From contig NZ_CP010802.1 of NCBI RefSeq assembly GCF_001278055.1, positions 2,395,504 through 2,459,503 on the forward strand: a stretch of DNA of 64,000 nucleotides, read 5' to 3'. Source of the stretch: Desulfuromonas soudanensis (GTDB taxonomy: Bacteria; Desulfobacterota; Desulfuromonadia; Desulfuromonadales; WTL). The translations under genes and the position numbers were made by a program. This document shows positions 43,119 to 54,042 of this stretch, piece by piece; position 1 is the first letter of the stretch, and every line of letters begins with the position of its first letter. The notes under the pieces were generated by a model. That model was not told the origin of the DNA and did not search any database. It saw nothing but the letters and a program-made list of their open reading frames with translations.

Positions 43119-45275
43119 TCAAAGGCGGCGGATTTTCCAGCAATTGTGGATCCGCGGACTGCGCTCGAAATCCTTCGGGATCGTCCGGCGGCTGATGTCC
43201 TCGATCTCCAGCCCGGGAAGACTCTCCCTGTCCATCTTGAAGCGCCGGTTGTTGTTGGAGAAGATCAGCACCCCCTCCGGTTCGAGAAGGGCGACGGTGC
43301 TCTGCAGCAGCGCCACATGGTCGCGCTGGACATCGAAGCTATCCTCCACCGATTTGGAATTGGAGAAGGTCGGCGGATCGAGAAAGATGAGGCCGAAGCG
43401 GCGCCGGCTTGTGGCGAGCCACTCGAGGCAGTCGGCCTGGACGAATTCGTGGCGACGGTCGGCAAAACCGTTCAGCGCCATATTTTTTTTCGCCCAGCCG
43501 AGATAGGTGCGGGACATGTCGACAGTCACCGTCGAGAGCGCCCCCCCCATGGCGGCATGTACGGTGGCGGTGCCGGTATAGGCGAAAAGGTTGAGAAAGC
43601 GCTTCCCTTCGGCGAGTTCCCCGATCATGGCCCGGGTCAGGCGGTGGTCGAGGAAGAGCCCGGTGTCGAGATAGTCGGTGAAATTGACGAGAAACCGGCA
43701 GGCCCCTTCGCCAACCTCGTGGAATTCCCCCGTCTGGTCGAGCTTGCGGTACTGCTCGTTCCCCTTCTGGCGGCGGCGCACCTTGAGAAAGACCCTTTCC
43801 TGCGCCACCCCGAGAGCGACGGGGATGACCGCCATCGCTTCCTGCAGACGGGTCGCGGCCAGCTTCGGATCGATGGTTTTGGGGGCCTCGTACTCCTGGA
43901 CATGCACCCAGTCCTGGTAGACGTCCACGGCGACGGCATACTCGGGGAGATCGGCATCGTAAAGACGATAGCAGGAAATCCCCTCGCGGCTGGCCCAGCG
44001 GCCGAGATTCTTCAGGTTCTTGGCCAGCCGGTTGGCGAGCATCTGCGGCCCCTCGCCCCAGCGGGGCGATTCGCCGGGAACGGCGATCACCGGCTCGCGG
44101 TAGAACCACTGGGGGTCGATGTCGAAATGGAGGAGCTGGCAGGACAGAGCGCCGTTGAACAGGGAATGGATGCGCCGGCTGCGCATGGCCAGAGCCTTGC
44201 CGAGTTCGGGATTGCCGGTAAAGACCGCCGCCTTCCAGCCGGAAAAGTGTTGACGGAGCCGCTCGCCAAGGGTGGCGTAGAGGGGCTTGAGCCCCTGCAG
44301 TTCACCGAGGCGCTCGCCGTAGGGGGGGTTGACCACCAGCAGGCCGGGAACCCCGTCCTGCCCGGGAGGAGCCTTCAGGTCGGAGAGCTCCTGCTCTTCG
44401 AAGGAGATCCGCTCGGCGAGCCCGGCCCGGGCGGCGTTGGCCCGGGCGGCGCGGATCGCCCTCGGATCGGCATCGTAGCCGGCGATCGGCGGGAGGGCGG
44501 CGAGCCCCTGGTCGCGACGAAGGCTAGCCTCTTCGAGGAGGCGCTCCCAGAGGGAGGCATCGTGCCCCAGCCAGGCGAGAAAACCGAAATGCTCCCGGGT
44601 CAGACCGGGGGCGATATCGGCGGCGATCAGGGCCGCCTCGATGGGGAGCGTCCCCGAGCCGCACATGGGGTCGACCAGCCCCCCGCCGGCGGCGGCGATC
44701 CCGGGCCAGTTGCAGCGCAAGAGGATGGCCGCTGCCAGGTTCTCCTTCAGGGGGGCAGCCATCCCCTCCTCGCGGTAGCCGCGGCGGTGCAGGCTCTCCC
44801 CGGAAAGATCGATGGAGAGGACCCCCTCGGTGCGCTCGAGATGGAGATTGATGCGCAGGTCGGGGCGCTCCCGGGCCACGGAGGGGCGCACTCCGCAGGC
44901 GTCGCGGAACTGGTCGACGACGGCGTCCTTGACCTTGAGAGAGGCGTAATGGCTGTGCGTCAGGGGGGAGTGGCGCAGCGAACAGTCGACGGTCAGGGTG
45001 CCGTCGGATTCGAGATGGTCTCCCCAGGAAATGGACGCCGCACCGCTGTAAACCTCCTCCGGCGTCAAGGCGGGAAAACGCGCCAGCGGCAGGAGGATGC
45101 GGCTGGCCAGGCGCGACCAGAGGCAGGCCCGATAGCCGGTCTCGAGGGGGCCGCGAAAGCTCACGCCGGAGCCGGTCTCGGCGATCACCTCGGCGCCGAG
45201 GGCGCGCAGTTCGGCGGCGAGGAGGGATTCGACGCCGCGGGGGGCGGTGGCAAAAAATTCAAGGGTGTCAGTCAA
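43119..45275 (-). CDS. rlmL: bifunctional 23S rRNA methyltransferase RlmKL
   Basis: Methylates 23S rRNA at m2G2445 (RlmL half) and m7G2069 (RlmK half). The 718-residue protein has a THUMP domain, the first methyltransferase with DPMCGSGTLPIEAALIA and VVNPPYGERL, then a second with NLFAYTGTATVHAAMGGA and IFLDPPTFSNS, matching the 702-residue E. coli fusion. I place the start at the TTG at 45275 (MTDTLEFFATAPRGVE), preceded by GGAAGCCCC. The frame is open further upstream, but that overlaps the OmpA-type gene. It lies downstream of that gene and its terminator. Confidence 0.92.
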   Translation of the reverse strand: MTDTLEFFATAPRGVESLLAAELRALGAEVIAETGSGVSFRGPLETGYRACLWSRLASRILLPLARFPALTPEEVYSGAASISWGDHLESDGTLTVDCSLRHSPLTHSHYASLKVKDAVVDQFRDACGVRPSVARERPDLRINLHLERTEGVLSIDLSGESLHRRGYREEGMAAPLKENLAAAILLRCNWPGIAAAGGGLVDPMCGSGTLPIEAALIAADIAPGLTREHFGFLAWLGHDASLWERLLEEASLRRDQGLAALPPIAGYDADPRAIRAARANAARAGLAERISFEEQELSDLKAPPGQDGVPGLLVVNPPYGERLGELQGLKPLYATLGERLRQHFSGWKAAVFTGNPELGKALAMRSRRIHSLFNGALSCQLLHFDIDPQWFYREPVIAVPGESPRWGEGPQMLANRLAKNLKNLGRWASREGISCYRLYDADLPEYAVAVDVYQDWVHVQEYEAPKTIDPKLAATRLQEAMAVIPVALGVAQERVFLKVRRRQKGNEQYRKLDQTGEFHEVGEGACRFLVNFTDYLDTGLFLDHRLTRAMIGELAEGKRFLNLFAYTGTATVHAAMGGALSTVTVDMSRTYLGWAKKNMALNGFADRRHEFVQADCLEWLATSRRRFGLIFLDPPTFSNSKSVEDSFDVQRDHVALLQSTVALLEPEGVLIFSNNNRRFKMDRESLPGLEIEDISRRTIPKDFERSPRIHNCWKIRRL

Positions 45276-45308
45276 GGGGCTTCCGTTTCGCTGGGAGGTG
45301 CAGAAAGA

Positions 45309-45337
45309 GGAAGCCGACGGCAGGACCGTCGGCTTCC
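45309..45337 (-). terminator. hairpin terminator after the OmpA-type gene
   Basis: GGAAGCCGACGG pairs with CCGTCGGCTTCC, a perfect 12-bp stem around CAGGA, followed leftward by TCTTTCT. It lies 30 bp after the OmpA-type stop. Confidence 0.85.
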
Positions 45338-45366
45338 AAACGTTTTCAAAATGTACAAAAAGAAGA

Positions 45367-46802
45367 CTAGCGCAGGAGTCGAACGAGAACGCGCCGGTTT
45401 TTCTGGCGTCCCTCGGGGGTGCTGTTGTCGGCTTGCGGCAGACTTTCACCGAAGCCTCTGGCCTCAACCCGCTCGGCGGAAACCCCGTACCGTTCGATAA
45501 GGGTGCGCCGGACCTTTTCGGCGCGAATCAGGGAAAGCTGGAGGTTGAAGGCCGCGGGGCCGACACTGTCCGTATGCCCCTCGACCACCAGCCGCGCCTC
45601 CGGGTGACTGACAAGGTAGTCGGCCAGACTCTGCAGCCGGGCTGCATCCCTGGCCGAGAAGTCCGCCTCACCCCGGAGATATTCGATCTCGACCTCGGCC
45701 ACGCCCTTATCTGCCGCATCGGTCCCGCCGAGGGCGGCACTTTCGCAGCCCCGGTCGTCCACGCGCTCCCGAGGGGGGTGTCGGGGCAGCGATCGAGGAG
45801 GTCGTAGACGCCGTCTCCATCGCTGTCCGGAGGGCAGCCGCTCGGGTCGACGGCCGTACCCTTCGGTGTCCCGGGGCATTCGTCGTGGTTATCGGCGACA
45901 CTGTCGCCGTCGCTGTCCACAAATTTGATCGTCTTCGGACAGCCGGCTTCGTCCACCGGGGTCCCCTGGGGAGTCGCCGGGCAGAAATCGGTCTCATCGG
46001 CGATACCGTCGCCGTCGCTGTCGAGGACGCCGAGCATTTTCGGACAGCCGCTGCCATCGACGAGAATCCCGGGAGGGGTGTCGGCGCAGCGGTCGAGGGC
46101 GTCGGCGACGCCGTCGGAGTCGCTGTCGGCAGGGCAGCCGTCGGGGCCGACCGGCGTTCCGGAGAGGGTGGCGGCACAGCGGTCCAGAGAGTCGATCACC
46201 CCGTCGTCGTCGGAGTCGCTCGGTGCCGCGGCCATTTCCCCGCCGCCGAACTGAAGGGAGAGCCCGCCGCCGTAGACGAGGTTGTTGAAGGCCCCGTGGA
46301 TCTTCAGATCACGGTCGATATCGACATCGAGGACATGGCGCGCCTCGAGGCGCAGGGCAATAAAATTGTTAAGAAAGAGCTTGAGGCCGAGGCCGGTGGT
46401 CACGACCCCCCCCACATTGGTTCCGGGGAGGTTCGAGACCTCCCGCGCCCCTCCCAACCCGGCGATCAGGTAGGGGACGAAGGGTCCCTGGGGGTGAAAA
46501 TGGTAGAGGGCATCCAGACGCGCGCCGTAGAGCCGCAGCTCGGTGTCGGTCTTTTCGAATTCGGTGTCGACCATCTCGGCCACCCCTTCGATCCCCCAGT
46601 GTTTATTGAGGTTGTAACCGAGGCCGAGGCTGTAGAAACGGCCGGTGTCGATCCCCTGGTTCCCCTCGAAGCGGTAACCGCCGGCCATGGGGGAGAACGT
46701 AAGGGAATGGTCGCGGTTCTGCGCCCGGGCCCCCTCGGGACAGAGGGCCATAAGTAGAAAAAAGGCGAAAAGGGCAACCCGAAACCGACGGTTTTTCATC
46801 AT
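45367..46802 (-). pseudogene. OmpA-family outer membrane protein with TSP3 repeats, broken by a frameshift
   Basis: The N-terminal part (46802 to about 45770) encodes a signal peptide (MMKNRRFRVALFAFFLLMAL), an eight-strand barrel-like domain (about 25-190) and five thrombospondin type-3 calcium repeats such as DSDSDGVADALDRC and DSDGDGIADETDFC. The C-terminal part (45770 to 45367), in another frame, is an OmpA peptidoglycan-binding domain with EGHTDSVGPAAFNLQLS and ARGFGESLPQADN. Restoring one G in the run at 45768-45770 joins them as PLGERVDDRGC, which fits the repeat pattern. So the lesion is a single-base loss in a homopolymer, either a sequencing error or a real mutation. Start: ATG ATG at 46802/46799 after GGGAGGATTG. 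Confidence 0.85.
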
Positions 46803-46953
46803 CAATCCTCCCTGACGGACAGAACACAACAAAGCAAACGGAAGCTATTCTAGCCCAACCGACCGGCAAATCAAAAGAAAATCTGATTTAATACCTGGCT
46901 TCGACCGGGACCGCGAGTCACCCGAACTCACAGCAATGAAAAAGGGAGGGGTA

Positions 46954-48227
<1,274 letters not shown>

Positions 48228-49574
48228 TTAGTTATCCAAAAAAGCCAGCAGCTCCGCCGTCTTTTCCCGCATCAAGGCTTCATCCCCCCGGGATTCGACG
48301 TTGAGGCGCAGCAGCGGCTCCGTGTTGGACATCCGCAGGTTGAAACGCCAGCGGGCAAACTCCATGCTCAGGCCGTCGGTGCGATCTACGGCCGGACCCT
48401 CCCCGGCGTAACGCTCCTCCACGGCCTTGAGGGCCGCCCCCGGATCAAGGAGGGTGCGGTTGATCTCGCCGCTGGCCGGAAAGAGACGCATGCGCGCTCC
48501 GACCAACTCCGAAAGCGTTTTTCCCGTCGCCGACATCAATTCCAGCACGAGAAGCCAGGGGATCATGCCGCTGTCGCAGTAGGCGAAGTCGCGAAAGTAG
48601 TGGTGGGCGCTCATCTCGCCGCCATAGACCGCATCCTCGGCGCGCATCCGCTCCTTGATAAAGGCGTGGCCGGTCTTGCTCATCACCGGAACGCCGCCGG
48701 CAGCCGTCACCACATCGACGGTGTTCCAGGTCAGGCGGGGATCGTGGATGATCCTGGCGCCGGGGTACCGGGCGAGAAAGGCTTCGGCCAGGAGGCCGAC
48801 GATGTAGTACCCCTCGATGAAAACGCCCCGCTCGTCGAAGAAAAAGCAGCGATCGAAGTCGCCGTCCCAGGCGATGCCGACGTCGGCGCCGGTGGAGAGA
48901 ATCGCCTCCGTGGTGGCGGCGCGGTTTTCCGGCAGGAGCGGATTGGGGATGCCGTTGGGGAAGGCGCCGTCCGGCTCATGGTGGAGTTCGATGAATTCAA
49001 AGGGGAGATGATTCTTCAGGCGGTCGATGACCGGCCCGGCGCAGCCGTTTCCGGCGTTGACCACCACCCTGAGATTTTTGAGCCGCTGCAAATCGACGTA
49101 ACCGAGGAGGTGATCGATATACGCGTTCTTGCTCTCCAGGGGCCGGACCGTCCCCCTTTTTCTCCCCTGGGGAAAAGACCCCTTTTCGGCGCGGGCGCGG
49201 ATGGCTTCGAGCCCCGTATCGCCGCTGATCGGCCGCGCCCCCTCCCGCACCAGTTTCATGCCGTTGTAGTCGAGGGGATTGTGGCTGGCAGTGACCATGA
49301 TCCCGCCGTCGAGCTTCTCGTGAAAGGTGGCGAAATAGATCTCCTCGGTCCCGCAGAGGCCGATGTCGAAGACATCCGCTCCGCCGTCGCAGAGCCCGCG
49401 GGCAAGAGCGGCGCAGAGTTCCTGGCTCGACAGGCGGATATCCCGCCCGATGGCCACCCTCTCCGGCTTGAGACAGGCGGCGTAGGCCCGGCCGATCCGG
49501 TAGGCGATCTCCTCATTGAGCTCTTCGCCGAGGCGGCCGCGGATGTCGTAGGCTTTGAAACAGGTCAAATTCAT
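48228..49574 (-). CDS. manB: phosphomannomutase
   Basis: Converts mannose-6-phosphate to mannose-1-phosphate, feeding GDP-mannose and GDP-fucose. The 448-residue protein has the alpha-D-phosphohexomutase layout: the phosphoserine loop [11 protein letters not shown] (about 98-108), the metal-binding DGDFDRC (about 233-239), the sugar-binding [10 protein letters not shown] (about 318) and the C-terminal phosphate loop [12 protein letters not shown]. Its neighbours manC, fcl and gmd use the product, so phosphomannomutase activity is more likely than phosphoglucomutase. The gap upstream to manC holds repeats R2 and R1. Start [16 protein letters not shown]. Confidence 0.92.
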   Translation of the reverse strand: MNLTCFKAYDIRGRLGEELNEEIAYRIGRAYAACLKPERVAIGRDIRLSSQELCAALARGLCDGGADVFDIGLCGTEEIYFATFHEKLDGGIMVTASHNPLDYNGMKLVREGARPISGDTGLEAIRARAEKGSFPQGRKRGTVRPLESKNAYIDHLLGYVDLQRLKNLRVVVNAGNGCAGPVIDRLKNHLPFEFIELHHEPDGAFPNGIPNPLLPENRAATTEAILSTGADVGIAWDGDFDRCFFFDERGVFIEGYYIVGLLAEAFLARYPGARIIHDPRLTWNTVDVVTAAGGVPVMSKTGHAFIKERMRAEDAVYGGEMSAHHYFRDFAYCDSGMIPWLLVLELMSATGKTLSELVGARMRLFPASGEINRTLLDPGAALKAVEERYAGEGPAVDRTDGLSMEFARWRFNLRMSNTEPLLRLNVESRGDEALMREKTAELLAFLDN

Positions 49575-49913
49575 TTGGAACCCTTCGACGGAGTTTTGAA
49601 ATCGAAAACTTTCAACGCAGAGGTCGCAGAGAAAAGAAGGAGGACGCTGAGAACATCTGGTCTTAAGGTTAAAAAAAACGCTGCTGTTTCTGTTCCTGCC
49701 CTTCTCAGCGTTCTCTGGACCTTCTCGGCGCTCTCTGCGTTGAAGACCAAACCTATCCCTATCTCACGCGACGCCGCAACGACGCAACGCTTCAGGATCT
49801 AAAACTGGATCAGAGGTTTTCGTCGCGTCGTCGCGTCGTTGAGTGAAACAAGCCTTTGGTTCTGGCCCTGCCCTCCTCAGCGCTCTCAGGACCTTCTCCC
49901 CGTTGAAGTTTTT
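49575..49913 (+). repeat. composite R2-R1-R2 repeat between manB and manC
   Basis: R2 arms occupy 49605-49750 (CAACGCAGAGGTCGCAGAGA facing TTCTCGGCGCTCTCTGCGTT). An R1 copy follows at 49764-49860, its 3' arm degenerate (GTCGTTGAGTGAAAC), then an R2 half at 49866-49912. No gene was found in the gap. Confidence 0.75.
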
Positions 49914-51347
49914 TCAGCTTCTCCCGTAACTGTCCTCAAATCGAACGATATCGTCCTCGCCGAGGTAGCTCCCCGACTGCACCTCGATGAGTTCCAGGGG
50001 GATTTTCCCCGGGTTTTCCAGGCGGTGCGCGACGCCGAGGGGGATGTAGGTCGACTGGTTTTCCGACAGGACAAGGACCTCGTCGCCGCGGGTGATCCTG
50101 GCCGTGCCGCGCACCACGACCCAGTGCTCGGCGCGGTGATGGTGCATCTGCAGCGAGAGGGTCGCGCCGGGATGAACGGTGATGTGCTTCACCTGGAAAC
50201 GCTCGGCGGCGTCGATGCACTCGTAGGCCCCCCAGGGGCGGTTGACCCGGCGATGAAGGAGGGCCTCCGGACGCTTCTGCTTCTTGAGGGTTTCGACGAT
50301 GGCCTTGACATCCTGAACGCAATCCTTGTGGGCGACGAGGACCGCGTCGGCGGTTTCGACCACCACGTGGTTGTCGAGACCGATGGCCGCCACCAGCCGG
50401 GTCTGGGCATAGAGATAGGAGTTGCGGACATCGCAGGTCAAAACGTCGCCGAAGGTGACGTTGCCGTCTTCGTCGGCGGCGCCGATCTCATACAGCGCCG
50501 ACCAGGACCCGACGTCGCTCCACCCGGCGTCCAGGGGGATCACGGCGGCCGCGGCGGTCTTCTCCATCACGGCGTAATCGATGGAGTCCTTGGGGGAGGC
50601 GGCAAAAGAGGCGGCATCGAGACGGACGAAATCAAGATCCGGCACGGCTTCGGCCATGGCCTTCCGGCAGGCGGCAAGGATCTCCGGCGCAAAGGTCTGC
50701 AGCTCCTCGAGAAAGCGGCTGGCCCGGAACAGGAACATGCCGCTGTTCCAGAAATAGTTCCCCGCCGCCACATATCCCCGCGCCCGTTCCAGATCGGGCT
50801 TTTCGACGAACTCGGACACGGTGAAGGCGGTGAGGGGCGACGGGTGACCTGTGACGGGGGGGAGCGGGGGGCCGGCCTTGATGTAGCCGTAGCCGGTCTC
50901 CGCTGTGGCCGGAACGATGCCGAAGGTCACCAGGTGCCCCGCTTCGGCCAGTTCGGCCCCGGCGGCGATGGCGGCGCGGAGGGGCGCCGGGTCGCGGATC
51001 ACGTGGTCGGCCGGGAGCACCAGCAGGATCGGGTCGTCCCCCCCTTTTTGCGCCTGCAGGGCGGCCACGGCCACCGCCGGGGCGGTATTGCGCCCCACCG
51101 GTTCGAGAAGGATGGCGCTCGCCGGAGAGGCAATGGCGCGCAGCTGTTCGGCGACCAGGAACCGATGGTCCTCGTTGCAGACCACCAGCGGTGCTCCGAG
51201 ACCGGCGACCCCGGCAAGGCGAGTCACCGTCGCCTGGAGCATCGTGTCCTCGCCGGCCAGGGGGAGGAGCTGCTTCGGATAAAGCTCCCGCGACAGGGGC
51301 CAGAGGCGGGTCCCGGCGCCGCCGGAGAGAATGACGGGAATGATCAT
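49914..51347 (-). CDS. manC: mannose-1-phosphate guanylyltransferase / mannose-6-phosphate isomerase
   Basis: Bifunctional enzyme making mannose-6-phosphate and GDP-mannose. The 477-residue protein begins MIIPVILSGGAGTRLWPLSR, the nucleotidyltransferase motif, followed by PADHVI, ENPAAVEKP-like FVEKPDLERA and, in the C-terminal 120 residues, a cupin isomerase domain (ERFQVKHITVHPGATLSLQM, HHHRAEHWVVV, NQSTYIPLGVAHRLENPG). I chose the ATG at 51347, preceded by GAGGTGTCGATTA. The upstream gap carries a heptamer repeat. It works with manB, gmd and fcl in the GDP-fucose route. Confidence 0.94.
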   Translation of the reverse strand: MIIPVILSGGAGTRLWPLSRELYPKQLLPLAGEDTMLQATVTRLAGVAGLGAPLVVCNEDHRFLVAEQLRAIASPASAILLEPVGRNTAPAVAVAALQAQKGGDDPILLVLPADHVIRDPAPLRAAIAAGAELAEAGHLVTFGIVPATAETGYGYIKAGPPLPPVTGHPSPLTAFTVSEFVEKPDLERARGYVAAGNYFWNSGMFLFRASRFLEELQTFAPEILAACRKAMAEAVPDLDFVRLDAASFAASPKDSIDYAVMEKTAAAAVIPLDAGWSDVGSWSALYEIGAADEDGNVTFGDVLTCDVRNSYLYAQTRLVAAIGLDNHVVVETADAVLVAHKDCVQDVKAIVETLKKQKRPEALLHRRVNRPWGAYECIDAAERFQVKHITVHPGATLSLQMHHHRAEHWVVVRGTARITRGDEVLVLSENQSTYIPLGVAHRLENPGKIPLELIEVQSGSYLGEDDIVRFEDSYGRS

Positions 51348-51400
51348 TAATCGACACCTCAAAATATGAAAAAGACACTTTTACCGCGGCGGATGCTTCT

Positions 51401-51435
51401 CCCTTCTCCCTTCTCCCTTCTCCCTTCTCCCTTCT
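51401..51435. repeat. heptanucleotide tandem repeat (CCCTTCT), five units
   Basis: Five exact CCCTTCT units between manC and the YafQ-type toxin gene, followed by degenerate CTTCTTCC. The minus strand is G-quadruplex capable (GGGAGAA repeated). Confidence 0.9.
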
Positions 51436-51458
51436 TCCTTCTTCCTTCCCAGCACCTT

Positions 51459-51734
51459 TCAAAAAACCTCATCGTGGCTGCCGACGTTCACCGGAACGAT
51501 TTTCCCGTCTTCGAGCAAAAACTCGAGAGTGATCCGGTAGCTGAGATTGATCGACACCGAATGCAGTTCCCGCAGGGGGCCGTCCAGACGATGCAGACGC
51601 AGGGACGGATGCGACGGATTGAGTTCCAGGAGTCTCAGGGTCTTTTCGTACTGGGGGAGAATTTCAGGATGTCGTTTGAGGAACTTGGCGGCGCGCTTCA
51701 GATACCCGTGCGTATAAATGATCCGCCAGCTCAT
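51459..51734 (-). CDS. YafQ-type mRNA interferase toxin (RelE/ParE superfamily)
   Basis: A 91-residue ribosome-dependent mRNA-cleaving toxin candidate. The sequence IYTHGYLKRAAKFLKRHPEI at the N-terminus, LRLHRLDGPLRELHSVSINL in the middle and SYRITLEFLLEDGKIVPVNVG with the final SHDEVF is the YafQ pattern, where the C-terminal histidine/aspartate and arginine contribute to catalysis. The start codon overlaps the stop of the upstream antitoxin (ATGA), so the two are translated together. It is inserted between manC and the WecA-like gene, with repeats on both sides, hence probably acquired. Confidence 0.88.
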   Translation of the reverse strand: MSWRIIYTHGYLKRAAKFLKRHPEILPQYEKTLRLLELNPSHPSLRLHRLDGPLRELHSVSINLSYRITLEFLLEDGKIVPVNVGSHDEVF

Positions 51735-51991
51735 TCGGCGGTCTTCCTGATTCGCGCCAGATGCTCATCGACGCTCTCCTCAAGAAACTCGCCGCGGGAA
51801 AGTTGCTGTCGGGTTTCGTAAAGAGCGGCTTCGAGTTCGCAGACCCTCAGGCGATTGTACTCCTTCATGTCCATGACCACATAGCGATCCTGTCCACGCA
51901 CGGAAATGATCGCCTCGGCGCCGTTTTCGAGGGCCTTCTCGATGGAGGAGACCCCCCGCGTCTTCAATTCGTTCGCCGCAATCGTCTTCAC
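51731..51991 (-). CDS. Phd/YefM-type antitoxin
   Basis: An 86-residue antitoxin beginning MKTIAANELKTRGVSSIEKA (GTG start read as Met), the Phd/YefM DNA-binding N-terminus, then SVRGQDRYVVMDMKEYNRLR and a helical acidic tail that should bind the toxin. The GTG at 51991 is preferred because GGAGGTGTGAC precedes it, whereas the longer frame has no such site. A near-consensus promoter, TTGACA-17 bp-TACTCT, lies upstream at 52030-52058. It precedes the YafQ-type toxin in the usual antitoxin-first order. Confidence 0.86.
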   Translation of the reverse strand: MKTIAANELKTRGVSSIEKALENGAEAIISVRGQDRYVVMDMKEYNRLRVCELEAALYETRQQLSRGEFLEESVDEHLARIRKTAE

Positions 51992-52029
51992 GTCACACCT
52001 CCGGCCACGTCTTTCTATCAGCACGATCA

Positions 52030-52058
52030 AGAGTACTGTCGATGATGCGACTTGTCAA
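52030..52058 (-). promoter_or_regulatory. promoter of the YafQ-type toxin-antitoxin operon
   Basis: Minus-strand TTGACA (52058-52053), 17 bp and TACTCT (52035-52030), about 38 bp upstream of the GTG start. The antitoxin probably autoregulates from here. Confidence 0.65.
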
Positions 52059-52113
52059 ATCGGGAGAGAAACGAGTCGAAGGAGAAAAGCTGCCTACCTA
52101 ACCTAACCCTGCC

Positions 52114-52320
52114 TCACGCGACGCCGCAACGACGCAACGCTTAAAGGATCTGGGGCAGGAGCAGAGATTTTCGTCGCGTCGTCGCGTGAAACAAGCCCTT
52201 AATGGCCACTGGGGTTAAACCAAAAAGCTTCCGGTTCTGCTCTTCTCTCCGTTCTCCGGCCTTTCTCGGCGCTCTCTGCGTTGAGTCTTTAATCATAAAT
52301 TCTCCGCGTCCTCCGCGGAG
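52114..52320 (+). repeat. R1 copy 3 followed by R2
   Basis: R1 spans 52114-52213, with the shorter GTCGCGTCGTCGCGTGAAAC arm. R2 words (TTCTCTCCGTTCTCCGGCC and GCGCTCTCTGCGTTGA) follow to about 52320, next to the WecA-like stop. No gene was found between 51992 and 52329. Confidence 0.8.
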
Positions 52321-52329
52321 AACAAGTCT

Positions 52330-53922
52330 TCACCGGAAACGATAGCGCCCGGCGACCACCTTGAGGGCAAAATACAAAGCCGCCCCCTTGAGGAGGGTCA
52401 GGGAGAGGTCCAAGGAGACGGCCAGATGATGGAAAACGATTGAGAGAAAAGCCAGCAACCCCAAAATGAGGATATCCACGGTGGAGATGAAGAAATCGCC
52501 GTCCAGGCGAAAGAAGAGCTTGAGCATGCCGAGAACGGCCATGGCCAGAAAGATCAGGTTTGAAGCCTCGCGGAAGAATCCGCCCACCGTCGGATCGAGG
52601 AGATAGTAGGTCTCCACGCCGTAGGTCAGCTCGAGGGCGCCGGCAAAGAGCATCGCCAGCAGATAGGAGTTTTTCAGGTCGCGGGTGAGGATCCAGAGGA
52701 AGGCGGCGGCGGCAAGGAGGATGCCGGCCACCTGCCAGCTCCCCTGCCCTCCGGCGAAGGTCACGTAGAGGATCATCCCCAGATAGGCGCCCAGCAGCGG
52801 GAAAAGCCCCAGCGCCAGGGTGTCGATGATTCCGGCCAGTTGCCGGTACCGGACCGCCTGGCGGATCCCCTGGGCGCTGTCGAGGCGGAGAAAGGTGAAG
52901 CGCTCCGGGTGGCGGAGCATGGCGCGGAGCAGCAGATAGAGGAAGAGGGTCACCCCGAGGTAGGTCAAAAGGAGCAGATGCCCTTCGGTGTCGCGAAAAA
53001 GGATCGCCACCGTCCCCCAGACCAGGGAGATGCCGTAGATGAAGATGACCGTGAAGCGGTGCTCGAGGCCGAGATCGAGGAACTTGTGGTGCAGGTGGGT
53101 CTTGTCGGGGGCGAAGGGGGAGAGGCGGTGCAGCAGCCGTCGACTCATCACCCAGAGGGTATCGAGGATCGGCAGGCCGAGGATCACCACCGGCACCACC
53201 GGACTGACCCGGGAGTCCGGCATCTGGGTGAGATAGACCGCCAGAAATCCGAGCATGAAACCGAGTCCCAGGCTCCCCGTGTCCCCCATGAAGATCCGGG
53301 CCGGAAAGAAGTTGTATTTGAGAAAGCCGAGAAGGGCCCCGAGGAGGGCGATGCAGAGCATCGCCGCCGAGGTGTTGCCGTTGTGATAGGCAAGGATGGC
53401 AAAGGAGGTCAGGGCGATCACCGAGACCCCGCCGGCCAGTCCGTCGAGGCCGTCGAGGAGATTGATGGCGTTGATCACCCCGACGACGGCGAAGACCGTA
53501 AAGGGGACGGCGGCCCAGGGCGGCAGAAGAATCGGCCCTGTTCCGAAGAGGTTTCCGAGGGTATGGATTTGGAGGCCGCCGACGAAGACGGTCACCAGGC
53601 AGGCGACGATCTCGCCGAGAAACTTGCGCCTGGCGGTGAGGCCGGAGATGTCGTCGATGAGCCCGGTGCTGAAGATCACCAGCCCCCCGGCGAGGATCCC
53701 CCGGACCGGAGGGAGCAGATCGACATAAACCAGGCAGGAAAGGAGGAAGGCGACAAAAATGGCGATGCCGCCGATGCGCGGAATCGCCACCGTATGCACC
53801 TTGCGGGCGTCGGGCTGATCGACGTTGCCGCTCTCCAGCGCCCAGCGGCGCAGCGGCGGCACCATGATCAGCGCCGCAAAGAGCGCCGTCATGAAAATGT
53901 AACAGCTCTGGATCGGATCCAA
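52330..53922 (-). CDS. undecaprenyl-phosphate sugar-1-phosphate transferase (WecA/MraY-like) with extra C-terminal membrane domain
   Basis: Initiates lipid-linked glycan assembly by transferring a sugar-phosphate to undecaprenyl phosphate. Residues 1-320 are a polytopic WecA-type domain: DDISGL (about 88), INLLDGLDGLAGG (about 152), YNFFPARIFMGDTGSL (about 203) and the cytoplasmic HLHHK (about 280). The remaining 200 residues add at least six more membrane spans, which E. coli WecA lacks. The protein is 530 residues against about 365 for WecA. Its place between manC and fcl supports a role in surface polysaccharide synthesis. The function of the extra domain is unknown. Confidence 0.88.
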   Translation of the reverse strand: MDPIQSCYIFMTALFAALIMVPPLRRWALESGNVDQPDARKVHTVAIPRIGGIAIFVAFLLSCLVYVDLLPPVRGILAGGLVIFSTGLIDDISGLTARRKFLGEIVACLVTVFVGGLQIHTLGNLFGTGPILLPPWAAVPFTVFAVVGVINAINLLDGLDGLAGGVSVIALTSFAILAYHNGNTSAAMLCIALLGALLGFLKYNFFPARIFMGDTGSLGLGFMLGFLAVYLTQMPDSRVSPVVPVVILGLPILDTLWVMSRRLLHRLSPFAPDKTHLHHKFLDLGLEHRFTVIFIYGISLVWGTVAILFRDTEGHLLLLTYLGVTLFLYLLLRAMLRHPERFTFLRLDSAQGIRQAVRYRQLAGIIDTLALGLFPLLGAYLGMILYVTFAGGQGSWQVAGILLAAAAFLWILTRDLKNSYLLAMLFAGALELTYGVETYYLLDPTVGGFFREASNLIFLAMAVLGMLKLFFRLDGDFFISTVDILILGLLAFLSIVFHHLAVSLDLSLTLLKGAALYFALKVVAGRYRFR

Positions 53923-54042
53923 CGGGTTCCCCTTGCAGGATAAAACAACAACATTTCAACAAGCGGTGAATCTTACGATTTACGGAACCGAAGATCAATC
54001 AAGTTGTTAATTTAATTAAGGGACAGCTTCTCCCTTCTCCCT

